From Rickettsiales bacterium (lineage in GTDB: Bacteria > Bacteroidota > Bacteroidia > Cytophagales > Cyclobacteriaceae), in contig PBTY01000006.1 of NCBI GenBank assembly GCA_002729235.1, positions 76,192 through 140,191 of the forward strand: a stretch of 64,000 bases of DNA, given 5' to 3'. A program made the position numbers and the translations under genes. Position 1 is the stretch's first letter. Every line of letters starts with the position of its first letter. The notes beneath the pieces are model-generated. The model was not told where the DNA came from. It made no database searches and saw only the letters and a program-made list of their open reading frames with translations. Shown piece after piece: positions 36,054 to 45,084 of the stretch.

Positions 36054-37610
36054 ATGAAAGAATATTTCGGAAGTAATCTGAAAAATGACATACCTGCAGG
36101 ACTTGTCGTAGCTCTCGTTGCTCTTCCCTTGTGCCTAGGTATTGCATTGGCATCCAATGCTCCAGCATTTTCGGGGATTTTAGCAGGTATAATAGGTGGC
36201 TTGGTGGTTGGTATGATCAGCGGATCCCAGCTCAGTGTAAGTGGGCCAGCAGCAGGTCTCACAGTGATTGTAATCAATGCGATTGAGACACTTGGAACTT
36301 TTGAGTCGTTTCTTCTTGCAGTATTCATTGCAGGCATATTTCAATTCATATTCGGCATACTAAAGGCTGGAATTATTGGGCATTTCTTTCCTTCGTCTGT
36401 TGTCAAAGGAATGCTATCAGCAATAGGACTAATTCTCATTCTAAAGCAAATTCCCCACGCACTGGGTGATGATCAGGATTATGAAGGGGATGAGAGTTTC
36501 TTTCAATCTGATGGTCAGAATACGTTTACAGAAATAGCGCTTGCATTTCAAAATATTGATACAGGGGCCTTAATCATAAGCATTATTGCTTTGGTCATTT
36601 TAATCCTATGGGAACAACCATTCATGAGGAAACAAAATTGGACAAAGATTTTACCAGGTGCATTGATAGTGGTTGTTTGGGGAGTAGTAGCCAATTCAAT
36701 GATCTATGGTAAACTATTACCAACAATGTTTCTCACAGGTAAGCACATGGTTTCCTTGCCTGTAAGCTCATCCGTTGGCGAATTCATGGGATTCTTCACC
36801 TTCCCAGATTTTGGACAGATTCTAAATCCAGATGTTTATATCACAGCCATCACTATTGCCATTATTGCCAGCCTGGAAACACTGCTTAGTCTTGATGCAG
36901 TTGACAAATTAGATCCATACAAAAGGATCGCACCTCCAAATAGAGAACTTACTGCACAAGGTATCGGGAATATGCTTTCCGGATTAATTGGTGGACTGCC
37001 TGTAACAGCCGTAATAGTCCGGAGTACAGCAAACATTAGTTCTGGTGGAAAGACCAAAATATCGGCAGTTTTCCATGGATTGCTTATCGCCATGTCTGTA
37101 GTCTTCTTTCCAGACATTCTAAACATGATCCCAAAGGCTTCCCTGGCTGCTGTTTTACTTGTGGTAGGATACAAACTAACTAAACCAGCCATATTTAAAT
37201 CAATGTATGCCAAAGGGAAAGATCAATTCATACCTTTTGTTATCACTATCCTGGCCATCCTATTAACTGATCTATTGATAGGGATAACTGTCGGAATTGT
37301 AGTTGGACTGTACTTCGTGATGAAGAGTAACCTACATCAAGCAATCACAGTGAAAAAAGCTGATGAGCATAATTTCCTGATCACTTTGGAAAAAGACGTA
37401 AGCTTCCTGAATAAGGCGTTTCTCAGGAGAACACTTCGAGCTATTCCTGAGGACTCCCACGTCGTATTTGACGAGACTGAATCGATCTTTGTGGATAATG
37501 ATATTGTTGAAACAATCGAAGACTTCAAGGCGACTGCTATTAACAAAAACATCATCGTAGAAATAAAACCGGCAAAAAATTCAAATTCTCCGCAATTAGC
37601 AGATGTCTAA
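36054..37610 (+). CDS. SulP family inorganic anion transporter
   Basis: 518 residues from ATG 36054; the track start 102 bases upstream adds a non-conserved stretch. 'DIPAGLVVALVALPLCLGIALASNAP' and 'MISGSQLSVSGPAAGLTVIV' are SulP signatures. About 12 helices are followed by a short, degenerate STAS-like C-terminal region ('DSHVVFDETESIFVDNDIVETIEDF'). It transports sulfate, bicarbonate or related anions at the inner membrane; many Bacteroidota relatives are thought to be sodium-bicarbonate transporters. No carbonic anhydrase is adjacent. Confidence 0.9.
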   Translation: MKEYFGSNLKNDIPAGLVVALVALPLCLGIALASNAPAFSGILAGIIGGLVVGMISGSQLSVSGPAAGLTVIVINAIETLGTFESFLLAVFIAGIFQFIFGILKAGIIGHFFPSSVVKGMLSAIGLILILKQIPHALGDDQDYEGDESFFQSDGQNTFTEIALAFQNIDTGALIISIIALVILILWEQPFMRKQNWTKILPGALIVVVWGVVANSMIYGKLLPTMFLTGKHMVSLPVSSSVGEFMGFFTFPDFGQILNPDVYITAITIAIIASLETLLSLDAVDKLDPYKRIAPPNRELTAQGIGNMLSGLIGGLPVTAVIVRSTANISSGGKTKISAVFHGLLIAMSVVFFPDILNMIPKASLAAVLLVVGYKLTKPAIFKSMYAKGKDQFIPFVITILAILLTDLLIGITVGIVVGLYFVMKSNLHQAITVKKADEHNFLITLEKDVSFLNKAFLRRTLRAIPEDSHVVFDETESIFVDNDIVETIEDFKATAINKNIIVEIKPAKNSNSPQLADV

Positions 37611-37619
37611 TTCGGACTT

Positions 37620-37880
37620 ATGCCAAGAAAATCGTTAGTTTGTCGTTTCAGAAATATGAGACACAGATTTCGTTTTCTTGGCCTATTCATTTTAATGTTT
37701 GTTAGCATTCATCTGTTTACTGGATGCCACGCCTCCTATTACAAAATTCCTATTACCAAATCCAAAAAACACTTCAGACCATACGACAGTAAAAAGGACA
37801 GGAAAAGGAAACGAATAAAAGTCAGGAAATACAAGTCATTGAAGCGAACTAAAAAGATCAATGCGAATACTCAAAAGTAG
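37620..37880 (+). CDS. Small, highly basic putative lipoprotein
   Basis: 86 residues. A hydrophobic segment 'FLGLFILMFVSIHLFTGC' ends in a lipobox-like FTGC. About 45 residues follow that are dominated by Lys and Arg ('SKKDRKRKRIKVRKYKSLKR'). It sits 9 bases after SulP and overlaps the start of the gamma-glutamyltransferase gene by 20 bases. Strong basic charge after a lipid anchor would favour contact with lipopolysaccharide or DNA. Function unknown. Confidence 0.55.
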   Translation: MPRKSLVCRFRNMRHRFRFLGLFILMFVSIHLFTGCHASYYKIPITKSKKHFRPYDSKKDRKRKRIKVRKYKSLKRTKKINANTQK

Positions 37881-39552
37881 TTTTATCATAACTCTGGCCA
37901 TCATCATTGTATCCTGTGGTGGCGAGATTCATGAGTCTAAAGTTGGTGCAATCGGTGATAGTGCCATGGTGGTCTCTGCCCATCCATTGGCAACAAAAGC
38001 GGGAGTATTCATTCTAAAAAATGGAGGTAATGCATATGATGCAGCCATAGCCACCCAATTTGCATTGGCAGTAGTATATCCAAGAGCTGGTAATATAGGT
38101 GGCGGAGGATTTGCGGTAATCCGTGAGAGCGATGGTGATTTAGGAGCCCTTGATTTTAGGGAAAAAGCACCAATGGCTGCATTCAAAACTATGTTTCAAA
38201 ATGATAGTGGACGAGTTATTTCAGAACTCAGCACAATTGGCCATTTAGGCGCAGGCGTACCAGGAAGTGTAGCTGGCATGTGGCAGCTGCACCAAAAATA
38301 CGGATCATTACCTTGGGCACAATTGGTTCAACCAGCAATTGATATAGCATTTGAAGGCCATCGAATTACTGCTGATGAAGCAGATGCACTCAACGAAAAA
38401 CAAGAAAACTTCAAAGAAGCTAATGATTGGTCGCCATGGGTAATTAATGATGACGGATGGCATGAAGGAGCTTATGTCAGACAATTGCAATTAGCTGCCA
38501 CACTTTCGTTTATAAGAGATTCGGGAAGAGATGGTTTCTATAAAGGTATTGTAGCCAACCTCATCGCTACCGAGATGGAAAGAGGTGGTGGAATTATTAC
38601 TCTTGAAGATTTAGAGAAATATGAAGCTGTGTGGAGAGAACCATTGATCGGACACTATAAAGGACACAAAGTGATTTCAATGCCTCCAACCTCTAGTGGC
38701 GGAGTGGCTCTATTGCAACTGCTTCAAGGAGCCGAACAAGTTAATATTGGAAAATATCCACATAATGGTGTAGAAGCAGTACATCTAATGGCTGAAATTG
38801 AAAAAAGAGTTTTTGCAGATAGAGCAAAACATCTGGGAGACCCGGATTATTATAATGTACCAAGTGGTGAATTGATTAGTAAATCATATAATGACACCCG
38901 CTTCAAAGGTGTTGATACTAAATCTATTACACCTTCTTCTCAAATCAAAGGTGGTGATGTGATGTATGAATCAGATCAAACCACCCATTTTTCAATTGTG
39001 GATAAAGATGGGAATGCTATTTCGGTGACTACCACGCTGAATCTAAACTACGGGTGCAAGGTATGGGTAAAAGGTGCGGGATTTGTCCTAAATAATGAAA
39101 TGGATGACTTCAGTGCCAAGCCGGGTGTCCCGAACTTTTTTGGGCTGGTTGGAGCTGAGGCAAACTCCATTGCCCCAGGCAAAAGAATGTTGAGTTCCAT
39201 GACTCCTACCATCCTGGAGAAAGATGGGCAATTAAAAGCTGTGCTTGGAAGCCCTGGTGGAGCCACAATCATAACCTCCGTATTTCAAACAGTACTCAAT
39301 CTGGTTGACTATAACATGACCATGCAAGAGGCTGTGGAAGGAAAAAAAGTCCATCATCAATGGCTACCAGACCAAATAAAAATGGAGACTGGAGCTATCT
39401 CAGACGAGGATAAGGCCCAGTTAGAAAAGCAGGGATATCTCTTCCAGGAAGTTGAGAAAATCGGTCGGAATGATTGCATCCTCGTCTTACCTAATGGTCA
39501 ACTCGAAGGTGGTTCAGATCCAAGAGGAGACGATTATGCAGAAGGTTATTAA
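37861..39552 (+). CDS. ggt: Gamma-glutamyltransferase (lipoprotein)
   Basis: 563 residues. It cleaves the gamma-glutamyl bond of glutathione and similar compounds. The lipobox 'IIIVSCGG' predicts a lipid anchor, so it acts in the periplasm or at the outer membrane. The N-terminal nucleophile is the first Thr of 'TTHFSIVDKDGN', formed by self-cleavage of the precursor. 'GGNAYDAAIATQFALAVVYP', 'GNIGGGGFAVIR' and 'LGSPGGATIITSV' are family signatures. The stop overlaps the convergent OmpA-family stop through TTAA. Confidence 0.93.
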   Translation: MRILKSSFIITLAIIIVSCGGEIHESKVGAIGDSAMVVSAHPLATKAGVFILKNGGNAYDAAIATQFALAVVYPRAGNIGGGGFAVIRESDGDLGALDFREKAPMAAFKTMFQNDSGRVISELSTIGHLGAGVPGSVAGMWQLHQKYGSLPWAQLVQPAIDIAFEGHRITADEADALNEKQENFKEANDWSPWVINDDGWHEGAYVRQLQLAATLSFIRDSGRDGFYKGIVANLIATEMERGGGIITLEDLEKYEAVWREPLIGHYKGHKVISMPPTSSGGVALLQLLQGAEQVNIGKYPHNGVEAVHLMAEIEKRVFADRAKHLGDPDYYNVPSGELISKSYNDTRFKGVDTKSITPSSQIKGGDVMYESDQTTHFSIVDKDGNAISVTTTLNLNYGCKVWVKGAGFVLNNEMDDFSAKPGVPNFFGLVGAEANSIAPGKRMLSSMTPTILEKDGQLKAVLGSPGGATIITSVFQTVLNLVDYNMTMQEAVEGKKVHHQWLPDQIKMETGAISDEDKAQLEKQGYLFQEVEKIGRNDCILVLPNGQLEGGSDPRGDDYAEGY

Positions 39553-41069
39553 TTTACCTTCACAATCTCAAACTCTACTCTCCTGTTCAGCTTTCTGGTT
39601 GATTCGTTTGAATTGCTGGCAACTGGCTGTTCACCGCCATAGCCTTCTCCATCTATTCGAGAGGAATCAATTCCTTTGGATACTAGATAGTCAGTAACTG
39701 AGTACACTCGTTCCTGTGAGAGTTCAACGTTCAACATGGCGTTACCCACGTTGTCCGTATGGCCTTTGAGGAATATTTTGACATTGGGATTCTCAGACAT
39801 CATTTCTACTACTAGATCCAACTCCTCCTCTGATCCTTCTATGAAATTGGCTGTTCCTCTATGAAAAAGAACATTACTCAAAGTAATCACATTCCCCTCT
39901 TGTATCGGATCAAGTGAAATCAAATATTCCTGATCCATTAGCATTGTATCCAGGTTAAAACTCGACTTGTACGAAAAGTAACCATCTGCTTTAAACTCTA
40001 CTGAAACTTGTCCAAGATCTTTCTCCAACAGAATACCCATTTCATCCACCTTCCTAACATCTGGACTTTCTCCAAAAATGATCAGGCTCCCATTTAATTT
40101 TTCTCCTGATTTCTTATCTACCAATTGGAAATTGATGGACTCTGAATCAGATTCATCCATTTCAAATACGACTTGCTGTGTAGTATCTGGTTGAGCCTCC
40201 TCATAATCGGATTGAATCTTAATCCGCTTGATATCTCCATAGCCATCACTGTTTTGTGTTGAAACGAAATAAGCATACTCTGAAGCGTTACTGAAGACAA
40301 AAGAAGTCTCCGATCCTGAAGTATTCACAGCCTCTAAATTTTGAGGTGTACTCCAGTTCTGCCAGGTATCATCCAATCTTGTACTGTAAAAAATATCGAA
40401 GCTCCCCGCTCCTCCTTGCCCGTTACTGGCGTAATACAAGGTTTTGTTATCTGGAGCTAGAAACGGAGATATCTCCTGAAATTTTGAGTTAATGGTTATT
40501 CCTAGATTTCTGGGAGCTGACCATTGACCATCTTCATTCAGAAAACAGACAAAAAGATCATCCACTCCATAACCCAGGTTATTTTCCAGACTAAGAAATA
40601 GGTATCGTCCATCAAACGATAAGCTACCAGTCTGCAAAGGCGATTTATTCTTTAAATAGGGTATCTCAAGATCTTGCACTGATCCATCAGCCTTTTGAGC
40701 CATGACCTTACCGTAATACAATCCTTTTTCGAACCAGACGTAATTGTATAGAAAATATTGACCTCCGGAAGTTTTACCAATAGGAGAAGCAAAGTTCTTA
40801 TCGTTGAAGTCCATATTCACTGGTGTATTCCAATCAGCTCTCAAGTTTGATGACCAGATATCTCCAACATCCTGAAATCCGCCAACATTTTGAGGGTGAC
40901 GCTCCCGAGTGAAGTAAAAAACCGAATTGTCAAAATCAAAGAAAATGTAATTCTCTCCCTTATTTGAATTTAGAGAGTCTAAAGGCTCTGGATCACTATA
41001 AAACTGTAATTGTGCTTGTGTTGAAAATGAAAGAAACAATGAAAAGATTAGAATCAGGTGTTTCTGCAT
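39549..41069 (-). CDS. OmpA-family protein with WD40-like (PD40) repeats
   Basis: 506 residues from ATG 41069 with signal peptide ending 'STQAQLQF'. The N-terminal 280 residues hold PD40-type propeller repeats ('SFDGRYLFLSLENN', 'LAPDNKTLYYASNGQGG'). A carboxypeptidase-regulatory-like segment follows (about 305-385), and the C-terminal OmpA domain binds peptidoglycan ('IFLKGHTDNVGN', 'RIDGEGYGGEQPVASN', 'RKLNRRVEF'). This layout is common in Bacteroidota, where relatives such as PorE serve the T9SS. A link to T9SS is possible but not shown here. Confidence 0.88.
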   Translation of the reverse strand: MQKHLILIFSLFLSFSTQAQLQFYSDPEPLDSLNSNKGENYIFFDFDNSVFYFTRERHPQNVGGFQDVGDIWSSNLRADWNTPVNMDFNDKNFASPIGKTSGGQYFLYNYVWFEKGLYYGKVMAQKADGSVQDLEIPYLKNKSPLQTGSLSFDGRYLFLSLENNLGYGVDDLFVCFLNEDGQWSAPRNLGITINSKFQEISPFLAPDNKTLYYASNGQGGAGSFDIFYSTRLDDTWQNWSTPQNLEAVNTSGSETSFVFSNASEYAYFVSTQNSDGYGDIKRIKIQSDYEEAQPDTTQQVVFEMDESDSESINFQLVDKKSGEKLNGSLIIFGESPDVRKVDEMGILLEKDLGQVSVEFKADGYFSYKSSFNLDTMLMDQEYLISLDPIQEGNVITLSNVLFHRGTANFIEGSEEELDLVVEMMSENPNVKIFLKGHTDNVGNAMLNVELSQERVYSVTDYLVSKGIDSSRIDGEGYGGEQPVASNSNESTRKLNRRVEFEIVKVN

Positions 41070-41124
41070 TATATGAATATTCAAAGATTTTTTTTAATAA
41101 TTTTTATTTTTATTCGATATATCC

Positions 41125-41132
41125 TACTTTTG
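41125..41132 (+). promoter_or_regulatory. Putative -7 promoter box
   Basis: TACTTTTG matches TAnnTTTG exactly, and the following GAATCATC continues a 15-base identity with the promoter of tRNA-like copy 2. Upstream is very AT-rich. It points toward the orphan terminator at 41189. Confidence 0.6.
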
Positions 41133-41137
41133 AATCA

Positions 41138-41225
41138 TCGAAGGGGCCTTAACCAGCGTCCAAAATTAAACAAGTGTATGAATGCTTGAATCCCTAATCT
41201 CAAAAAGGTTAGGGATTTCTTTTTT
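41138..41225 (+). ncRNA. Predicted small RNA of about 85 nt
   Basis: No ORF of note is present, but the segment starts about 6 bases after a TAnnTTTG box and ends in a strong terminator hairpin that no annotated gene needs. The promoter block TACTTTTGAATCATC is shared with the tRNA-like RNA genes at 60-62 kb. It does not resemble 6S, SRP, RNase P or tmRNA cores. The exact 5' end is assumed. Confidence 0.45.
41189..41225 (+). terminator. Intrinsic terminator
   Basis: Nine-base-pair stem AATCCCTAA/TTAGGGATT with an 11-base loop and TTCTTTTTT. It is orphaned with respect to protein genes. Confidence 0.8.
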
Positions 41226-41486
41226 ATCAAACCCTCATATAGGAAGGTCTTTTCATCTCCTTTGTTCTATTATCCATTCATATCACCCTATCGCAACAAC
41301 GCTTACTTGACTATATTATTGATCTGCAAAATTCAAATAGAAAAATTAGCAATTCCATCAAGATCAAATTAGACTCCAATATACTATCTGGCAATAGTCC
41401 ACGTTGAATGTGTAATCAAATCCATTATGTCTAAATAAAGTGGATTGAATTTAAATCTAACCTTTAAGCCATTTAACTAATACAAC

Positions 41487-42053
41487 ATGACGTTTAAAAG
41501 TCTATTCATCACAATTGTCCTGTTTTCTTCATTTGTAGCTCATTCACAGCAGAACTCCCTACCCTATAAGATTGATCTGCAAGATGTGGAAGGCAACATC
41601 ATTAATTCCAGTGACATTCTGCTCGACACCAAATACACTTTAATTGAATTCTGGAGTTATGGTTGTAAACCTTGTATTGTTCAATTGAATGGATTTTCCA
41701 CTCACAAAGAAGAGTTTGATAAAAGAGACGTTCGAATCATTGCAATCTCACAGTTCGAATGGGATCAAAAAGATGCAGATCGTATGACAAAACTGGGCAT
41801 AGAGGCCTATTTCGACTTTACTGGAAAATATTTCAAAAAAAATGCAAAATTCCTTCAGTCAAGTATTCCATTAACCGTCATTTATGATATCAACGGTGAT
41901 AAAATATTTACGAAAACAGGAGCTCCTGTAGTTCTCAAAGGTATGGATCCCAATGCACCAGACTATACTCAAAAAGTAAGTGATGCCATGTTAAACAACC
42001 CATCGCTGCTTGATTTAGATATAGCCAAATACTTAGATATCTTGAATAATTAG
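41487..42053 (+). CDS. TlpA-like thioredoxin-family protein
   Basis: 188 residues with signal peptide 'FITIVLFSSFVAHSQ'. The thioredoxin-fold active site is 'WSYGCKPCIVQL' (CxxC), with the cis-Pro region 'SSIPLTVIYD'. It belongs to the periplasmic TlpA/ResA group that reduces disulfides or delivers reductant to cytochrome maturation. Monocistronic; its stop shares TTAG with the convergent mpg stop. Confidence 0.85.
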   Translation: MTFKSLFITIVLFSSFVAHSQQNSLPYKIDLQDVEGNIINSSDILLDTKYTLIEFWSYGCKPCIVQLNGFSTHKEEFDKRDVRIIAISQFEWDQKDADRMTKLGIEAYFDFTGKYFKKNAKFLQSSIPLTVIYDINGDKIFTKTGAPVVLKGMDPNAPDYTQKVSDAMLNNPSLLDLDIAKYLDILNN

Positions 42054-42667
42054 TTACTTCTCACACTAACAAAATCACTTTCTTTAATATAGAATCTCCA
42101 GGGGAGTAGTGCATCTGTGCCAGCATAATCAACACCTATGCGCTTATCTGATACCACTGTGAAATCATCCTTTTCCAATGAGGAGCTGATCCAAATTGTG
42201 TTACTTAATAAATCTGCTCCATTCAGGATAGTATGAATACCAAGAGCCTTACTCAGCGTACCGGGCCCTGCACTGAGTTTTTTATATGGCACATTTGCTC
42301 CTCTTCTTTCCTTCATCAATTCTATGTTTGCTACAGGCTCCACCCCTCTTATCAGTACTGCATCCGCTAGGCCATCAACATTCGTAACCACATTGAATAA
42401 ATGATGTATACCGTAGCACAAATACACATAAGCCTTACCTCCTTCCCCATACATAATCTCCGTTCTTGGCGTTCTCTTTTGATAGGCATGGCAAGCTTTA
42501 TCAGTACGACCATTATAGGCCTCTGTCTCCACTATCTTGGCTACTGTCAGATTTCCTCCTATGTTTGTGCACAGATACTTTCCTAGAAGATCTCTTGCTA
42601 TCTGCACTACGTCATCTCTTAGATAAAACGATCGTGGGAGTTTTTCGTATGAAGAAAGATCATCCAT
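42050..42667 (-). CDS. 3-methyladenine DNA glycosylase (AAG/MPG family)
   Basis: 205 residues. It removes alkylated and deaminated purines from DNA. Family motifs are 'ARDLLGKYLC', the catalytic Glu region 'IVETEAYNG', 'CHAYQKRTPRTEIMYG', 'AYVYLCYGIHHLFNVVT' and 'LSAGPGTLSKALGI'. The length is normal. Divergent from the DUF2911 gene with a 29-base gap. Confidence 0.93.
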   Translation of the reverse strand: MDDLSSYEKLPRSFYLRDDVVQIARDLLGKYLCTNIGGNLTVAKIVETEAYNGRTDKACHAYQKRTPRTEIMYGEGGKAYVYLCYGIHHLFNVVTNVDGLADAVLIRGVEPVANIELMKERRGANVPYKKLSAGPGTLSKALGIHTILNGADLLSNTIWISSSLEKDDFTVVSDKRIGVDYAGTDALLPWRFYIKESDFVSVRSN

Positions 42668-42696
42668 TATAAATGAACTAAAACCTATTTAAAACA

Positions 42697-43566
42697 ATGA
42701 GTAAAATCACAAAACTAACCTTATTGTGTATCCTATTTGTATATGGCACTGCAGCTGTAGCACAAATTGACACCCCACAACCAAGCCCGGCAGGGTCAGT
42801 ATACAGTAAAGTTGGATTAACAGACGTTACTATCGATTATTCAAGACCTGGTGTGAAAGGACGTAAGATCTTCGGAGAAGGTGACAGCTATCTACAACCA
42901 TATGGTGTTTTATGGAGAACAGGAGCTAACTCTGGATCAAAAGTAACTTTTAGCACTGAAGTTACAGTGGCTGGAACTAAGGTACCAGCGGGTGAATACC
43001 TAATCTTCTCAACTCCAGGAAAAGATGAGTGGACTGTATCTCTTTACAGCGATCTTAGCTTAGGCGGTAACGTGAATGGTTATGATGTTGCTAACGAGGT
43101 AGTGAAGACAACTGTAAAAGCCATTAAACTAAGTTCTCCAGTAGAAAGATTAACGTTCAATATCGCTGACATCTCTGAAGACAACTCAAAGGCAGCTATT
43201 CAAATGTCTTGGGCAGATGCTTCATTCAAACTTCCTATTGAAGTATCATTTGTTGAAGACGTGAAGAAAGCAATTGAAAAGCAAACTAAAGTAAACCCTG
43301 CAGTATATGTTCAGGCAGCTAATTTCTACTTCGCTCAAAACATTGAATTGGAAAAAGCTCTAGAATACATGAACATGTATTTGGCTGTAGGTGAGAATAG
43401 TAAGCAATTCTGGAATGTTCATACCAAGGCAAAGATTCAAGCTGCTTTAGGTAAAAAGAAAGAAGCAATCGCTACTGCTAAAGAATCAATGGAAACTGCT
43501 AAAGCAAGTGGAAATGATTTCGGTTACGTAAAGAGAAATAAAGATTTGATTGATTCTTTGAAGTAA
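42697..43566 (+). CDS. DUF2911 domain-containing exported protein
   Basis: 289 residues with signal peptide ending 'TAAVAQID'. 'VTIDYSRPGVKGRKIFGE' and 'GVLWRTGANSGSKVTFS' are hallmarks of DUF2911, a Bacteroidota family of unknown function. A short TPR-like C-terminus follows ('ALEYMNMYLAVGENSKQFWN', 'GKKKEAIATAKESMETAKA'). Codon use is biased towards common codons relative to the neighbours, so it may be well expressed. A strong terminator follows. Confidence 0.85.
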   Translation: MSKITKLTLLCILFVYGTAAVAQIDTPQPSPAGSVYSKVGLTDVTIDYSRPGVKGRKIFGEGDSYLQPYGVLWRTGANSGSKVTFSTEVTVAGTKVPAGEYLIFSTPGKDEWTVSLYSDLSLGGNVNGYDVANEVVKTTVKAIKLSSPVERLTFNIADISEDNSKAAIQMSWADASFKLPIEVSFVEDVKKAIEKQTKVNPAVYVQAANFYFAQNIELEKALEYMNMYLAVGENSKQFWNVHTKAKIQAALGKKKEAIATAKESMETAKASGNDFGYVKRNKDLIDSLK

Positions 43567-43585
43567 ATTTTATGGATTCAATTTA

Positions 43586-43623
43586 GAAAGCTTCACACTT
43601 CGGGTGTGAAGCTTTCTTTTTTT
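43586..43623 (+). terminator. Intrinsic terminator
   Basis: Perfect 13-bp stem GAAAGCTTCACAC/GTGTGAAGCTTTC, loop TTCGG, then seven T. Confidence 0.9.
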
Positions 43624-43714
43624 AAGGCACTTATTTCATTTCTAGCAATTCCAGTATTCAACCATACGGGTAAGGAAAACAAATTGATTCTATCACTAAA
43701 CCTGGTAGGAGAAT

Positions 43715-44863
43715 TCACTTTTTAGAAAAAATAGAGTTGATAAAATTCCCTCTGCCGTTCTTAGAGTATACGGAACGTAACGTAGCAGGAATTACCGATT
43801 TAGTTGGGTGACGGAAAGCATCGTAAACTGAACAAATAGTATAGGCTAAGGAATTAGCAGTCTCTTTTGCTGCCCAATAGCGGGTTGCACATCCTACTGT
43901 GAAATCCGTTAAATTCTGGACTCTATGCCACCAAAAAGGTGGGTTGAACAACAAGTCCCCCTCCTCTAAAACACAACGATACACAGGTATGTATTTGAAG
44001 TAAGGATGATTTTTGATAAGACTAGTATAGAATTCCTCTTCCATGTTTTCATATAACTCAGATATAGAGTAAACCGCGTATTTGCTGAATGCAGGTTGCA
44101 TCAAAGGGGTATACGTTCGATCTATGAAAAACCATTCCTTGCGACCTTGAATGTTCAAAAACATGTTATCAGCAGGTGCACAATGAACACTTGAACCACT
44201 CAACTTCTTTCTGGAAATGAACCACTGGGCTAGAAAATTCTTACTTCCCTCCAAGTCCTCAATTTCCTTTCCCTTGGCTTTAGAGTAAAAATCTTCATCC
44301 TCCAGTATTCCATGAAAATTGTTAATGTAATAGTCCTTATAAGCATCAGAAGTTAAAAACTCCGCCAAAGAAATGGAACTGAGCTTTATAGTCTCACCAT
44401 ACCCTTTCTCATCTGTCACGTTCTTTGCACACTTCACCTGCACGTTGCCATTATTCTTAATTAGCTCCTCCATAGAGGTGACTTGTCTAATTTCTGCATC
44501 ACTCAGGTAGTTTCTAACCACTAAAGGCATGTTTACTTTTCGCTTCCAGTACTTAAAAAAGTCCTTATCAAAATCCTCATGCGCGATAGTAGGTAAGGTA
44601 AGGGGTTCATCGAAAGTTAGTTGACTATGCCGCTTTTCCAAACTCGCTACACTTTCATTGTGGATCTTATCAAATTGCCGACCAACCCAAGACGGATGTT
44701 CTACCTTTCTATGAATTTGTCCTTCTTTAGTCTTTCTTTTGGTGATATTGAAAATAAAATCATATACAAATAACCAAAGCCACTTGAAGGCTGGTTTATT
44801 ACATATCCATTTTGGATGAGAAGGATCATAGCCTTCAACACGACCTAATTTTTCGTGACTCAT
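43715..44863 (-). CDS. JmjC/cupin-like (Cupin_8) protein
   Basis: 382 residues. A double-stranded beta-helix core runs from about 200 to 340: 'SSVHCAPADNMFLNIQGRKEWFF' contains the first expected metal-binding His, and 'FWWHRVQNLTDFTVG' the distal one. JmjC hydroxylases normally have HxD/E at the first site; here it reads HCA, so the acidic ligand is missing unless the later Asp of 'APADN' replaces it. Relatives hydroxylate amino-acid side chains with 2-oxoglutarate and iron. The N-terminal 100 residues are basic and unassigned. No partner gene nearby. Confidence 0.7.
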   Translation of the reverse strand: MSHEKLGRVEGYDPSHPKWICNKPAFKWLWLFVYDFIFNITKRKTKEGQIHRKVEHPSWVGRQFDKIHNESVASLEKRHSQLTFDEPLTLPTIAHEDFDKDFFKYWKRKVNMPLVVRNYLSDAEIRQVTSMEELIKNNGNVQVKCAKNVTDEKGYGETIKLSSISLAEFLTSDAYKDYYINNFHGILEDEDFYSKAKGKEIEDLEGSKNFLAQWFISRKKLSGSSVHCAPADNMFLNIQGRKEWFFIDRTYTPLMQPAFSKYAVYSISELYENMEEEFYTSLIKNHPYFKYIPVYRCVLEEGDLLFNPPFWWHRVQNLTDFTVGCATRYWAAKETANSLAYTICSVYDAFRHPTKSVIPATLRSVYSKNGRGNFINSIFSKK

Positions 44864-45084
44864 ATGTTAAACTGTGAGAGGTTGGTTACGTTTAAACCCA
44901 CCAAAATTGTGCAATAAAATGAATATTATCACAATGGTGTTTCAACATTTTTGTATAGTAAAGGGCCTTCATTCAAAAATATATAAGGGCTATTATAAAC
45001 CCTTTGACTGGTTTGTTTATCCGCTGTTAACGGTTAGTTTATCTGGTGACATTAAAACAAAGCACAAGCTATTTTATTCTATTT

